Shown here: positions 1-10,300 of the stretch, one piece after another | Layout: each line of letters begins with the position of its first letter | Numbering within the stretch: the stretch's first letter is position 1 | Origin: Musa acuminata AAA Group | Taxonomy: Eukaryota > Streptophyta > Magnoliopsida > Zingiberales > Musaceae | Assembly (NCBI RefSeq): GCF_036884655.1 | Contig: NC_088331.1 | Coordinates: 21,878,501-21,942,500 of the forward strand | Reading direction: 5' to 3' | DNA length: 64,000 nt | The notes under the pieces: generated by a model | What the model was told of the DNA's origin: nothing | Database searches by the model: none | What the model saw: only the letters and a program-made list of their open reading frames with translations | Translations under genes and position numbers: made by a program

Positions 1-33
1 GGAGGCACTTGTCGCCTAAACACGACACAAACC

Positions 34-2124
34 TGTTAGGATCGAGAGCACTAAGAGGGGGGGGGGGGGTGAATTAGTGCAGCGGAAAACTTTCTGCGAT
101 TAAAACCGAAAGCTGCGTTTGAATGATAAAGACAACTCTGTATGAAAGTTGATACTAAGCAAGGTTACGGTCAATCTATGCAGGCAGTTTGCAGCTATGA
201 TGAAAACCAGAATATCGGCGCAAACTAAAATCCGACGTTCGTACGAAGAAACAGATTTACGTCTAAGTGTCGATTCGTAAATCACTTGATTAGATAAGAC
301 GCAGTTTAAGCAGGAGTATAAAGGCAGTGTGCTGCTATTGTACAGCTCAAAACGTAAATGCAATCTGCAATAAGATCATCATGCGAAAAAGCAGATTTAC
401 GTCTAAACGCAGATTTACGTCTAAACGCAGATTTACGTCTAAACGCAGATTTACGTCTGAACCTTGAAACTCGTTCATAAAATCGCAGAGGGCAGTAAGC
501 TATTGAAAAGTTTACAGTAAAGGTAAAATGCTCAAAGGAAATGCAAACCGAGATTTAGAGTGGTTCGGTCAATCTTGACCTACTCCACTTTTGGCTTCCT
601 CCACTGACGAGGTCACCGACGTCAACTAGAGACCTTCCTTCAATAGGCGAAGGCCAACCACCCTCTTACAGATTTACTCCTTTTGGCAGGCTTAGGAGAC
701 AACCCTTACAGAAGTTTTCTCTCCTCTCTTTACAACTCAAACTTTGAAGAACAGAAAGAGGAGAACTAATAGTTTGAGCTCTAAGAATCACAGAAAGACA
801 GCAAGATTTCGAGTGTGCGTTCTGTGCTTTCAGTGCTGAATGGGTGGGGTATTTATAAGCCCCAACCCAGTTCGAATTTGGAGCTCAAATCAATCAATTC
901 CTGGAATTCCGGGATCAGGCGGTTGCACCTCCTGACTGGGGCGGTTGCACCGCCTGGTAGAGCTCGAAGACTGAGCCTCTTGGCGGTGCCACCTCTGTCA
1001 GGGGCGGTTGCACCTCTCTGCCAGAGCTCGAAGACTGAGCTCAGGCGGTTGCACCGCCTGACTAGAGATGTTGCACCGCCTGGCAGAGCTCGAAACTTGA
1101 GCTCTAGCGGTGCTACCTCTTGACAGAAGAGGTTGCACCGCCCAGTCTCGCTCGGAGACTGAGCCCGGGGCGGTGCCACCTCTTGGCTGGGGCGGTTGCA
1201 CCGCCCAGTCTCGCTGGGAGACATAGCCTAGGCGGTGCTACCTCCCTGCTTGGGCGGTTGCACCTCCCACAGTAACCTGGGTCCGAATGGGTTAATCCAT
1301 TCGGCCCAATTTGAGTTCTTCAGGGGCCCAATGGCCCCAAGATTAAGCTAATGGGATCACCTCCCATTTCTAACTTAATCAATGTGCTAACTACGATTAT
1401 TTCCAAAGACAAATTCTGCAGCTTTCTCCGGTGCGTCAATCCCTTCTTCCGGCGAGTTTCCGGCGAACTTCCGTCGATCATCCGACGAACCCTCAGTGAT
1501 GCTCCTGCGGACTTCCGGCAAACTCCTGGACTTGCGACGATCCACTTGGCAAGTTCCGATGAGCTCCTTTGGCAAGCTTCTGGACTTCTCGGATTTGTTC
1601 CCGCAGAACCTCCGACGACTGTCCGAACTTCCGTCGAGCTCTCGAACTCCCAACGTGATCATTGTCATGACTCGGGCGTAACTCCTGCTGCATGTCTTTC
1701 TTCCATCGTAGTTAATCCTGCACACTCAAAACAAAAACTTCGATCGAGACAATTAATCCTAAGCAATTAACCAAGTTGTCCGGCATGTCATTGGTCCCTC
1801 GACGCTTCGTCCGATTCTTCGGCGCATCGTCCTTTCCTGCAGCCTATTGCCCAATCGGCCAGTTGACTCTGCAACTCCGATATCCTTGGCACAATACCCG
1901 CTCTTCTTGGCCCGATGCCCGAGTCCACGACCCGAAGCCTTTTGTCGATACGTCTATCGATCCACCGGCCTGACGTCCAATCTTCTGACATGATCCTCCG
2001 GCACAACATGATTTTCCTGCTTTAATTGTCTCATTCTGATCGAGGCATCCTGCGTCACTCAAAACGCAGATTAAATCATAAACATATATCAAGTAGTTTC
2101 ATCATCAAAATACGAGATTCAACA
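34..2124 (-). repeat. 3' LTR of element C (2.09 kb)
   Basis: The LTR runs from TGTTAGG to TTCAACA in plus-strand view (TG...CA on the element strand). On the minus strand a TATA box TATAAATA lies at 850-857. U3 contains an array of GC-rich dyads at about 917-1275. A short run of the 18-bp repeat (cgcagatttacgtctaaa type) lies near 390-465. A G13 tract at 57-69 marks the U5 end. Open frames across 815-2092 follow the repeats and are not genes. Confidence 0.88.
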
Positions 2125-2230
2125 ATCTCCCCCTTTTTGATGATAACAACCACTTGCTGACGGAGTTAAACTTAACTCCCGGAGTTTAAACTTAACTCCC
2201 AGAGTTTAAACAAACTCCCCCTATCAATAT
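2125..2230 (-). promoter_or_regulatory. Polypurine tract and start of the interior of C
   Basis: Reading on the minus strand, AAAAAGGGGGAGAT at 2125-2138 directly abuts the 3' LTR. This is the expected position of the plus-strand primer for reverse transcription. The following bases up to AATAT (2226-2230) match element G at about 40138-40210 and are cut by element B. Confidence 0.8.
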
Positions 2231-2754
2231 TGTTGAATCTCGGATTTTGATGATGAAGTCAATTGTCATTTGTTATCTAATCTATGTGTTTGAGATAAGT
2301 GTGCAGGATTAACTACGATGAGAGTAAGACAAGCAGCAGGTGTTGCGCCGGAGTCAAGATCATGATCACGTTGGGAGTTCGAGAGTTCGACGGAAGTTCG
2401 GACGGTCGTCAGAGGTTCAGCGAGAACAGATCCGAGAAGTCCAAAAGCTTGCCAAGCGAAGCTCGTCGGAACTCGCCAAGTGGATCGTCGCAAAGTCCAG
2501 GAGTATGCCGGATGTCCGCAGAAGGATCACCGAGGGTTTATCGGATGATCGACGGAAGTTCGCCGGAAACTCGCCGGAAGAAGCGATTGACGCATCGGAG
2601 CATAGCTGCAGAAGTTGTCTTAGAGTTAATCGTAGTTAGCACGATGATTAAGCTTGAAAATGGGAGGTGATCCCATTAGCTTAATCTTGGGGTAATTGGG
2701 CCCCTGAAAAGATTCAAATTGGGCCGAATGGAGCGAACCATTCGGACCCTGATT

Positions 2755-3085
2755 GCACCAGGCGGTGCAACCGCCCCAGCCAAGAGGTGCAACCGCCCAG
2801 GGCTCAGTCTTCGAGCTAGACTGGGCGGTGCAACCTCCTCTGTCGAGATGTAGCACCGCCAGAGCTCAAGTTTCGAGCTCTGGCAGAGAGGTGCATCAGC
2901 CTGAGCTCAGTTTCGAGCTCTGCCAGGTGATGCAACCACCGAGCTCAGTCTTCGAGCTCTGCCAGGTGGTGCAACCACCGAGCTCAGTCTTCGAGCTCTG
3001 GCAGAGAGGTGCAATCACCTGAGCTCAGTCTTCGAGCTCTGCCAGGCGGTGCCACCTCTCCAGTCAAGAGGTGCAACCGCCTGAT
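2755..3085 (+). repeat. U3 array of GC-rich dyads in the B 5' LTR
   Basis: Imperfect copies of GGCGGTGCAACCGCC (6-bp inverted arms, 3-nt centre) alternate with gagctcagtcttcgagctc blocks, which are themselves dyad-symmetric. The first copy lies near 2760-2775 and the last near 3070-3082. The array ends about 55 bp before the TATA box. An upstream promoter function is inferred from position only. Confidence 0.7.
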
Positions 3086-3101
3086 CCCGGAATTCCGGGA
3101 T
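3084..3101. promoter_or_regulatory. 18-bp perfect palindrome upstream of the B TATA box
   Basis: ATCCCGGAATTCCGGGAT is its own reverse complement and lies 40 bp upstream of TATAAATA. Related dyads occupy the same place in the C, G and D LTRs, so it may be a promoter-binding site; no factor is assigned. Confidence 0.55.
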
Positions 3102-3141
3102 TTGATCGTTTTGAGCTCCAAATTTGAATTGGGTTGGGGCC

Positions 3142-3149
3142 TATAAATA
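3142..3149 (+). promoter_or_regulatory. TATA box of the B 5' LTR
   Basis: TATAAATA lies in the context ggggccTATAAATAcccc. The same block occurs in the 3' LTR at 19556-19563 and in D at 57206-57213. Transcription would be expected to start roughly 30 bp downstream, placing the minisatellite in the transcribed leader. Confidence 0.7.
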
Positions 3150-3671
3150 CCCCACCCATTCAACACTGAAAGCATACAGATCCACACCGAATTCTTGATC
3201 TTTTCAGTGATTCTAAGAGCTCAAATTTGTGTAAAGTCCTAAAGTTCTCCTCCTTCTGTTTTTCAAGTCTTGAGTTGTAAAGAGAGGAGAGAAAGGATCT
3301 GTAAAGGTTGTCTCCTGAGCCTGTCAAAAGGAGAGAAACTGTAAAAGGGCAGTTAGCCTTCGCCCATTGAAGGAAGGCAGCTAGTTGACGTCGGTGACCT
3401 CGTCGGAGGAGCAAGCCAAAAGTGGAGTAGGTCAAGACTGACCGAACCACTCTAAATCTCTGGTTTGCTTTTACCTTGAGCACTTTATCATTACTGCAAA
3501 CCTCCTACATTGCTACTGCCCTCTGCGCCTTTACGAACGAGTTTCTAAGCTCTGATCTTTTAGAATCTGCATTCAAACGTAAATCGTGTTTTCGTACGAT
3601 CTTCACACTGCAGTTTACGCTTACATTCGGATTCCATTTATAACTGCAAATTGCTTTCTATGTAAAACGCT

Positions 3672-3948
3672 TTTCAAGGTTCAAAACTGCTTTTAGACGC
3701 AAAACTACATTTAGACGTAAAATTACGTTTAGACGTAAAACTGCGTTTAGACGCAAAACTGCGTTTAGACGTAAAACTGCGTTTAGACGTAAAACTACGT
3801 TTAGACGTAAAACTGTGTTTAGACGTAAAACTGTGTTTAGACGCAAAACTGCATTTAGACGCAAAACTGCGTTTAGACGTAAAACTGCGTTTAGACGTAA
3901 AACTGCGTTTAGACGTAAAACTGCGTTTGGACGTAAAACTGAGTTTAG
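3672..3948. repeat. 18-bp minisatellite in the transcribed part of the B LTR
   Basis: Tandem acgtaaaactgcgtttag units with small variants. Since 18 is a multiple of three, both strands stay open and give artificial ORFs (LRLNAV and TSKRSF type repeats). Equivalent arrays lie at 12677-12968 and 20098-20440. Positions 3946-3948 (TAG) are shared with the start of element A. Confidence 0.85.
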
Positions 3949-4851
3949 TCATAAGTGCCCAGCAAGCCAATCACGTGAGTGATAGCACGTGTGACTTGAT
4001 ACAGAATCTTTTTGCTTATTATATTTTGGCGTATATCACTTTATAACTATTGCATAAATGCATATATATTGTGATGTCCTTGGATTTGTGCAATGGGAAT
4101 CGGATCGTGATGAGATCACGATAATGAGATCGATTCACCTTTAAACACATATCCTAAATAATCCCGGTCATAGGTTACTCGAGAGGGACATCGTGATAAC
4201 CGGATAGACTGGTGTGCTGTATACCCGTCCATATGATGGATGCAGCTGGTCTCATAGCTGCTCGTGTAGGGACACTAGGGATACAGTACAGGTGCTCATT
4301 GGAGAATGAGTTCACTGATTGATCCGCTTACGGAATGCTGGATGGTTGATGATGCCTTATTGTCAGACAACGATTCCGTAGTCCTAGTGGTGTATCTGGT
4401 TCTTAGACTTGAGACACCAAGGATGTCCTGTATGAGTGCTCCACTCTTTGATACCAGACTTATAGGTTTGGCTGTTCCCAGATCTAGTACAGCTGGTCAT
4501 TGGGAGTGGTAGTCGACCTTACGAGGGCTATTGAGTGTCGATAGAGGATCATCCACTCTCGGTATCATGAGAGGAATATCCCATGTGTTCTTGCTCAGAC
4601 AAATCCCTGGCCAGGGTCATTCGGGTTGAGAGAGAAAGAGTTCTCCGGGAGAATCCGATTAGAGCGAGACTCGAGTAGAAACCGTATGGGTCTGACAGCA
4701 CCATGCTCGATATACGGTCTCTGGGATATTAGATGGATGAGGGACTATAGGTACATGGTAACTGAGGACAGACAGGTCCAATGGATTGGATTCCCCTGTA
4801 TCGTCTGGGGACTACGACGTAGTGGCCTAGTACTTCCGTAGTCGATGAGTC

Positions 4852-4883
4852 GAGTGAATTATTACAGAGATAATAATTCACTC
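4852..4883. promoter_or_regulatory. 13-bp inverted repeat in the U3 of the A-family LTR
   Basis: GAGTGAATTATTA, then cagaga, then TAATAATTCACTC: a perfect stem with a 6-nt loop. It lies about 190 bp upstream of the TATA box. It is largely preserved in the A' LTR (about 22677-22709) and decayed in the solo LTR (about 46583-46615). The function is unknown. Confidence 0.6.
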
Positions 4884-5075
4884 AGTCAGAAGGAGTTCTG
4901 ACAGGTATGACTCACGGCCAGCTCGATATTGGGCCTAGAGGGTCACACACATATGGTAGGCATTGCGATGAGTAGAGGTTCGGATATGAGATATCCGACG
5001 GAGCCCTTGTCTTATTGGATGCAGATCCAATACCCACTAGGGAAAGGACCCATTAGGGTTTTGACACGGGATCTC

Positions 5076-5083
5076 TATAAATA
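5076..5083 (+). promoter_or_regulatory. TATA box of the element A 5' LTR
   Basis: TATAAATA in the context atctcTATAAATAggaggg. The same string is at 12316-12323 in the 3' LTR. It is the likely core promoter of the element RNA. Confidence 0.7.
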
Positions 5084-5437
5084 GGAGGGATTCACAGCCT
5101 CATAGGCAAGAGTCTTTGCTTGCCCTTCCTATTCTCCTCTCCCTCTCCCCTCAGAGTAGGCCTGGAGTTTTGAGGAGCGTCGTCGCAACCCTGCTGTGTG
5201 GATCACCGCTAGAGAGGAGGACGCTTGACCTCCTTCACCCTCTCCTAAGGATCTGCAAGGAAACAGGGATATACGATCTCCCTAGGTAACACAATCAATA
5301 TACGCAGTTTTATGTTTTGCGGATTTTTGCGCACCAATCTTCGCACGACGACGAACATCTTTTTGGGAATCGGGGATTTTTGTTTTCTTGTTCTTCCGCT
5401 GTGCATATGATGTCGCCCCCCTATGATTTCCCAACAG

Positions 5438-5449
5438 TGGTATCAGAGC
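5438..5449 (+). promoter_or_regulatory. Primer-binding site of element A
   Basis: TGGTATCAGAGC starts one base after the LTR end. This motif is the usual copia site complementary to the 3' end of initiator-Met tRNA, which primes minus-strand synthesis. Confidence 0.9.
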
Positions 5450-5554
5450 CAGGTTGTTCGTGCGAATGATTGGTTTTGAACTGCGTGTATTGTATTTAGG
5501 AAGAATTTTGACGTCAAAATCGTTGACGCAAAAGCGAGGAAGGGCAGCAACAGT

Positions 5555-6095
5555 TGCTGCCCTCGATCTGCATGCCTGCAGCCAGCCGCAGCCGCAGCCA
5601 GGCAGCACAGCGCCGGCGCATGCGCAAGCGCTGTGCCTGCAGCAGCCGGCCGGCGGTCTGCTTGCAGCAGGCTTGCGGCCGGCGGGGCTGGCAGCCCGCG
5701 GGTAGAGCGCCTGCGGCCGCTGAGCCCGCGGGCAGAGGCGCCGCGGGGCAGCAGCGCGGGCTGAGGCACCGCAGGGCAGCGGCGCCTGTGGCCGCTGCTC
5801 CCACGGGCAAAAACCCCGCAGGGGCGGCCGCCAGCGAGGCAGCACCGCCTGCGGGCGCTGCCTCGCGGGCAGAACCGCCCGCGGAGGCGGCGGCGCCCGC
5901 AGGGGCGCCAACCTGAAGGGGCAGCACCGCCTGCAGGCGTTGCCCCGCCGGCAGAACTGCCCGCGGAGGCGGCGACGCCCGCGGGGGCGCCCACCTGCAG
6001 CGGCAGCGCCGCCCGCAGGCGAGGGCAGCGCCCCGCCCCTCGCCGCACAGGCCGCCGCCAGCAGGGTGGCGGCGGCGGCGGCAGCTGCGAAATGG
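5555..6095 (+). other. GC-rich block in the leader of element A
   Basis: About 540 bp made almost entirely of G and C (gccgccgcgggg-like words), in sharp contrast with flanks of ordinary composition. Long frames open on both strands (for example 5282-6178 minus), as expected for GC-rich DNA with few stop words. The homologous block in A' (about 23385-23755) is about 170 bp shorter and much diverged. This argues against a conserved protein and suggests an RNA-level or accidental role. A captured host gene fragment is possible. Confidence 0.6.
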
Positions 6096-6868
6096 GGAAA
6101 GGAAATTAGGGTTTTCTGGGCAAAAGACAGTTTTGCCCCTCGGAATTTGAGAAATTCCAGTTTCTGTCTTTTGTCCAAATTACGAAAATACCCTTAGGAA
6201 TTGAGAAATTCCCTATATATCCCTGATTTCAGAAAATATTAATTAATTAAAAGGTTTAGTTGATTATTATTTTTATTATTATCTAGTAGTCCTACATGAT
6301 GATGATTATTTATACATGTGATGTATGATGAGTGGACGGATGATCATGGACCGTGTGATGTGTGTACTTGTGATTATTATTATTGAGGTCTGCGAACCTC
6401 CATTATATTTCTCGTTTATTGTCGGGCCTGCGTGCCTATGATTAAGTTGTAATCACATGAGGAGGCGCAGCGGGAGCGTGGATGCCATAGCGGGACCCAC
6501 GAGACGGACGATCGTGATGCATGGAGATGCATCAAGATGTCGACGGAACCGACGAGGACGAGATGGACGATCACAAGGCATGGAGATGCACCGTTGCACA
6601 CATAGATCTTGATGTGAGTGATTAGGCCTACTGGCTCGGGCCTAATCATATTAGGTTGTGGTCCATGATCATCTGGTGTGATTGCTTATACACATACTAG
6701 ATATGTATATATATTTGCATGCGATGTAGATATATATTAAATATGCATATGTGTGACATGTCATATTAGGAGACCAAATCATAGAAACATCTCTCGATAA
6801 TATTAAGTCGGTAAACGTGAGGCAATTAGATTGACCCACGTGGCCTTCCATCGTTATGAGTAGGAACC
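6096..6868 (+). other. Leader of element A between the GC block and the hairpin array
   Basis: Non-coding sequence. It begins with about 140 bp that has a close counterpart in A' (23757-23890: frame-broken text ending in the ccctgatttcag region). AT-rich sequence with tgatgatgatta-type words follows. No gene is recognised. Confidence 0.5.
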
Positions 6869-7195
6869 GAATCCCGGTGTAGGTTGAGTTGGTCGAGTCC
6901 CTCGAGACTCACCTATATCGCGATTCGCTATCTTGCTTACGACATAGAGATGTCACCGGTGACCTGAGGACATGATATACTTGGTCGAGTCCCTCGAGGG
7001 TATATCATCAAATCAGACTCATCTTGTAACGAAGGTGTTGACTTAACCGAGCATCATGGTTGGTCGAGTCCCTCGAGGCCATGGTGATTCGGAGGCCGAA
7101 CAGGACGGGAATCACAAGGAGTTGTGATCGGCAAGAGTTGTCTACCTTTTAGGCTTAGTGTGATTGGTCGAGTCCCTCGAGGTTACACTAAGACG
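6869..7195 (+). other. Array of four structured hairpins in the leader of element A
   Basis: Four copies of a 19-nt core ttggTCGAGtccCTCGAgg lie at 6889-6906 (18 of 19 bases), 6981-6999, 7060-7078 and 7164-7182. Each core folds on itself (TCGAG/CTCGA). Each is flanked by arms that differ from copy to copy yet are complementary. Copy 4 pairs cttagtgtga with ttacactaag. Copy 2 pairs atgatatac with gtatatcat. Copy 3 pairs catcatgg with ccatggtg. Copy 1 pairs tgtaggttgagt with actcacctata, with one bulge. Changed sequence with kept pairing points to selection on RNA (or DNA) structure. The array ends about 180 nt before the gag start. A packaging, dimerisation or translation role is inference. 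Confidence 0.75.
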
Positions 7196-7377
7196 CTGAT
7201 TGGATCCTGATCCCCACTAGAAGTCTGCCGGAGACTTCCGTTTCACGTGCTGAGGGTGTCGCGTGACTCGTTAGTAAAATAGTGGGAGCATATTAAGATA
7301 GAAGTCCATATCTTGATAGTTTATTTCTTGCAAAATCTGCATGTTATTCATTTTTGCTACATCTTTATTTTCAGAAA

Positions 7378-10300
7378 ATGTCGCTTTCAAATCCCTTACG
7401 TGGCATACTTGATGTCAACCGCCTCACTGGTCCAAATTATACGGATTGGCTCCGTAACTTGAGAATTGTTCTCACAGCGGAGAAAATCGTGTACGTCCTT
7501 GATACAGTGATGCCTACGCCCGAAGAAGGGGCAAGCGAGGATGAGATCGCTCGCTACGTGAAGTACATTGATGACTCCACTCTTGCTCAGTGCTATATGT
7601 TGGGCTCTATGACTCCAGAGTTACAGAGACAACATGAAAAGATGGATGCCAGATCCATTCTCCTACATGTCCGTAAATTGTTTGAGGAACAGGGAAGGAC
7701 TCAACGATATGAGATATCCAAGAGCCTTTTCCGCGCTAGGATGACTGAGGGGACACCGGTTCAGAACCATGTCCTAAAGATGATTGAGTGGATAGAGAAA
7801 CTCACAGGTCTAGGAATGGTCCTAGAGGATAACTTGTGTGTGGACATTGTGCTTCAGTCCCTACCAGATTCCTTTTCACAGTTCATAATGAATTTTAATA
7901 TGAACAAGCTTGAGGTGACTCTCCCAGAGCTCCTCAATATGTTGAGGGAGGCAGAGAGTACTATTAAGAAAGAGAAGCCAGTTCTCTACACTGGTGAGAC
8001 CAGAAAGAAAAGGAAAGCAGAAAGGTCCCTTAAGAAGGGAAAGGGCAAGGGCAAACAAGGTAAAGCAAAGGTTGCTAAGAAAGACCCAACAAAGGACAAA
8101 GGCCAGTGCTTCCACTGTGGTAAAGATGGGCACTGGAAGAGAAACTGCAAAGAGTACCTTGCAGAAAGGGCGAAACAAAAGCTTGATGAAGCTTCAGGTA
8201 CATTCATGATCAGTCTCCATTTGTCAGACTCTTATGATAACACATGGGTATTAGATACCGGTAGTGCTTATCATATATGCAATTCGTTGCAGGTTCTGGC
8301 AAGGCCTAGGAGACTAGAGAGAGGCGAGATGGACCTCAAGATGGGTAATGGAGCAAAAGTTGCTGTATTAGCTGTTGGCGAGGTCGCCCTACCTCTGCCT
8401 AGTGGAGTTTTTATTGCATTAGATGCATGTTATTTTGTTCCTTCTATTATCAAAAACATTATCTCCATTTCATGTTTAACAGTTAGTGGATATAAATTTG
8501 TTTTTGAGAACAATGGTTGTTCGATATTATTAGATGATAAGATCATCACGAAAGGAACATTGCATAATGGTTTATTTATGTTAGACACCACTCCACATAT
8601 CATGAATATAAATGTGTCCAAAAGGAAACGAGATGAGTTGAACAGTGCATACCTGTGGCATAGTTGGCTAGGTCACATCCATGAAAGAAGGATTCAAAAG
8701 TTGCTAAATGATGGATATCTAGATCCATTCGACTATGTGTCATATGCAACTTGTGAGCCTTGCATTCGTGGAAAACTGACCAACTCTCCATTTAGTGGAA
8801 CTGGAGAGAGAGCCACTGAGTTGTTGGAACTCATACATAGTGATGTATGTGGACCCATGTCAACTCATGCCATTGGAGGTTACTCCTACTTCATTACATT
8901 TACTGATGATTTCTCAAGGTATGGATATGTGTACTTAATGAAGTACAAGTCCGAGGCCTTTGAGAAATTCAGAGAGTATAAGAATGAGGTGGAGAACCAG
9001 ACTGGAAAGAGTATCAAAACTCTTCGATCAGATCGAGGAGGTGAGTACTTAAGTACAGAGTTTACTCACTTCCTCAAGGACCATGGGATATTATCCCAAT
9101 GGACACCTCCTTATACACCTCAGCTCAATGGTGTCTCTGAAAGGAGAAATCGTACATTATTAGATATGGTACGGTCCATGATGAGTTTCACTGACCTACC
9201 CATCTCATTCTGGGGATATGCCCTAGAAACCGCAGCTTACCTTCTGAACAGAGTTCCAACTAAGTCGGTAGTGTCTACACCATATGAGATATGGAAAGGG
9301 AAGAAGCCTGATCTTAAGGTTGTTAAGATTTGGGGCTGCTCTGCCCATGTTAAAAGACACAACCCCGATAAGTTAGAATCAAGGACAGGGCGATGTAAAT
9401 TTGTGGGATACCCCAAGGAAACTTGTGGGTATTACTTCTATCATCTCGAGGACCAAAAGGTCTTTGTAGCTAAGAGAGCAGTGTTCCTTGAGAAGGAACA
9501 CATTCTTGACGGAGACAGTGGGAGAATGATAGAATTGAGCGAGGTTGGAGAACCAAGCTCAAGCACCACTCTACAGCCCGAGTCTGTTCAGGTATCTAAT
9601 ACACAAGTTTCAACTTTACGCAGGTCTGATAGAGTATCCCATCCTCCTGAGAGATATGTGGGACATATTAGAGCAGAGGATGTAGAGGATATTGATCCTC
9701 AGACCTACGAGGAGGCTATTATGAGTATAGACTCCGGGAAGTGGAAAGAAGCCATGAATTCTGAGATGGATTCTATGTACTCCAATAAGGTTTGGAACCT
9801 AGTTGATGCGCCCGAAGGTATTGTACCCATCGGTTGCAAGTGGATCTTTAAGGAAAAGATCGGTGTAGATGGAAAGGTAGAGACCTATAAAGCAAGGCTA
9901 GTGGCTAAGGGGTATCGTCAAAGGCAAGGTGTTGACTACGACGAAACTTTCTCACCCGTAGCAATGCTAAAATCCATCAGAATTCTATTGGCTATTGCAG
10001 CACACTATGATTATGAGATCTGGCAGATGGATGTGAAAACCGCATTCCTCAACGGGAACCTGGAGGAGGAGGTGTATATGATGCAACCTGAGGGATTCGT
10101 GTCCAAGAACTGCCCAGATAAGGTGTGTAGGTTGCTTAGATCCATTTATGGACTAAAGCAAGCTTCCCGAAGTTAGAACATAAGATTTGATGAGGCAATC
10201 AGATCTTATGACTTCGTTAAGAACGAAGATGAGCCTTGTGTATAAAGAAAGGTAAGTGGGAGCGCTATTAGCTTTTTGGTGTTATATGTGGATGACATCC

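Larger units (their letters stand above)
2231..3945 (+). repeat. 5' LTR of element B, part 1 (U3, R and part of U5)
   Basis: It starts TGTTGAATCTCGG, the same as the 3' LTR at 18593. It contains the U3 dyad array (2755-3085), an 18-bp palindrome (3084-3101), the TATA box (3142-3149) and the start of an 18-bp minisatellite (from about 3672). Only scattered substitutions separate 2231-2700 from 18593-19060, so the insertion is moderately recent. Confidence 0.9.
3946..5436 (+). repeat. 5' LTR of element A (1491 bp)
   Basis: It is identical in layout to 11183-12676 except for the missing first three bases. It ends CCCAACA, directly before the PBS. The TATA box TATAAATA is at 5076-5083. A 13-bp perfect inverted repeat lies in U3 at 4852-4883. 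Short open frames at 4306-4512 and 4626-4841 repeat identically in the 3' LTR (11546-11752, 11866-12081) and are not genes. Confidence 0.93.

Noticed and set aside
1351..1770. 139-codon plus frame and its relatives in every SIRE-related LTR (for example 24902-25249, 39331-39723, 56401-56805)
   Set aside because: They lie in U3 of LTRs, occur on both strands, and are broken differently between copies; no coding constraint is visible.
3672..3948. Possible CRISPR array
   Set aside because: Units are contiguous with no unique spacers, and they lie inside plant LTRs.
3755..3948. 194-bp target-site duplication of element A
   Set aside because: Copia integrase makes about 5-bp duplications; the extra length must come from a later rearrangement or assembly error.
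4306..4841. 68- and 71-codon frames repeated at 11546-12081, 22104 and 46038
   Set aside because: They are repeated only because they lie in the A-family LTR, and are lost or altered in older copies.
5282..6178. 298-codon minus-strand frame and several others across the GC-rich leader
   Set aside because: They are low-complexity Ala/Arg/Pro-rich, open in many frames because of GC bias, overlap the LTR end and PBS, and are not kept in the A' copy.
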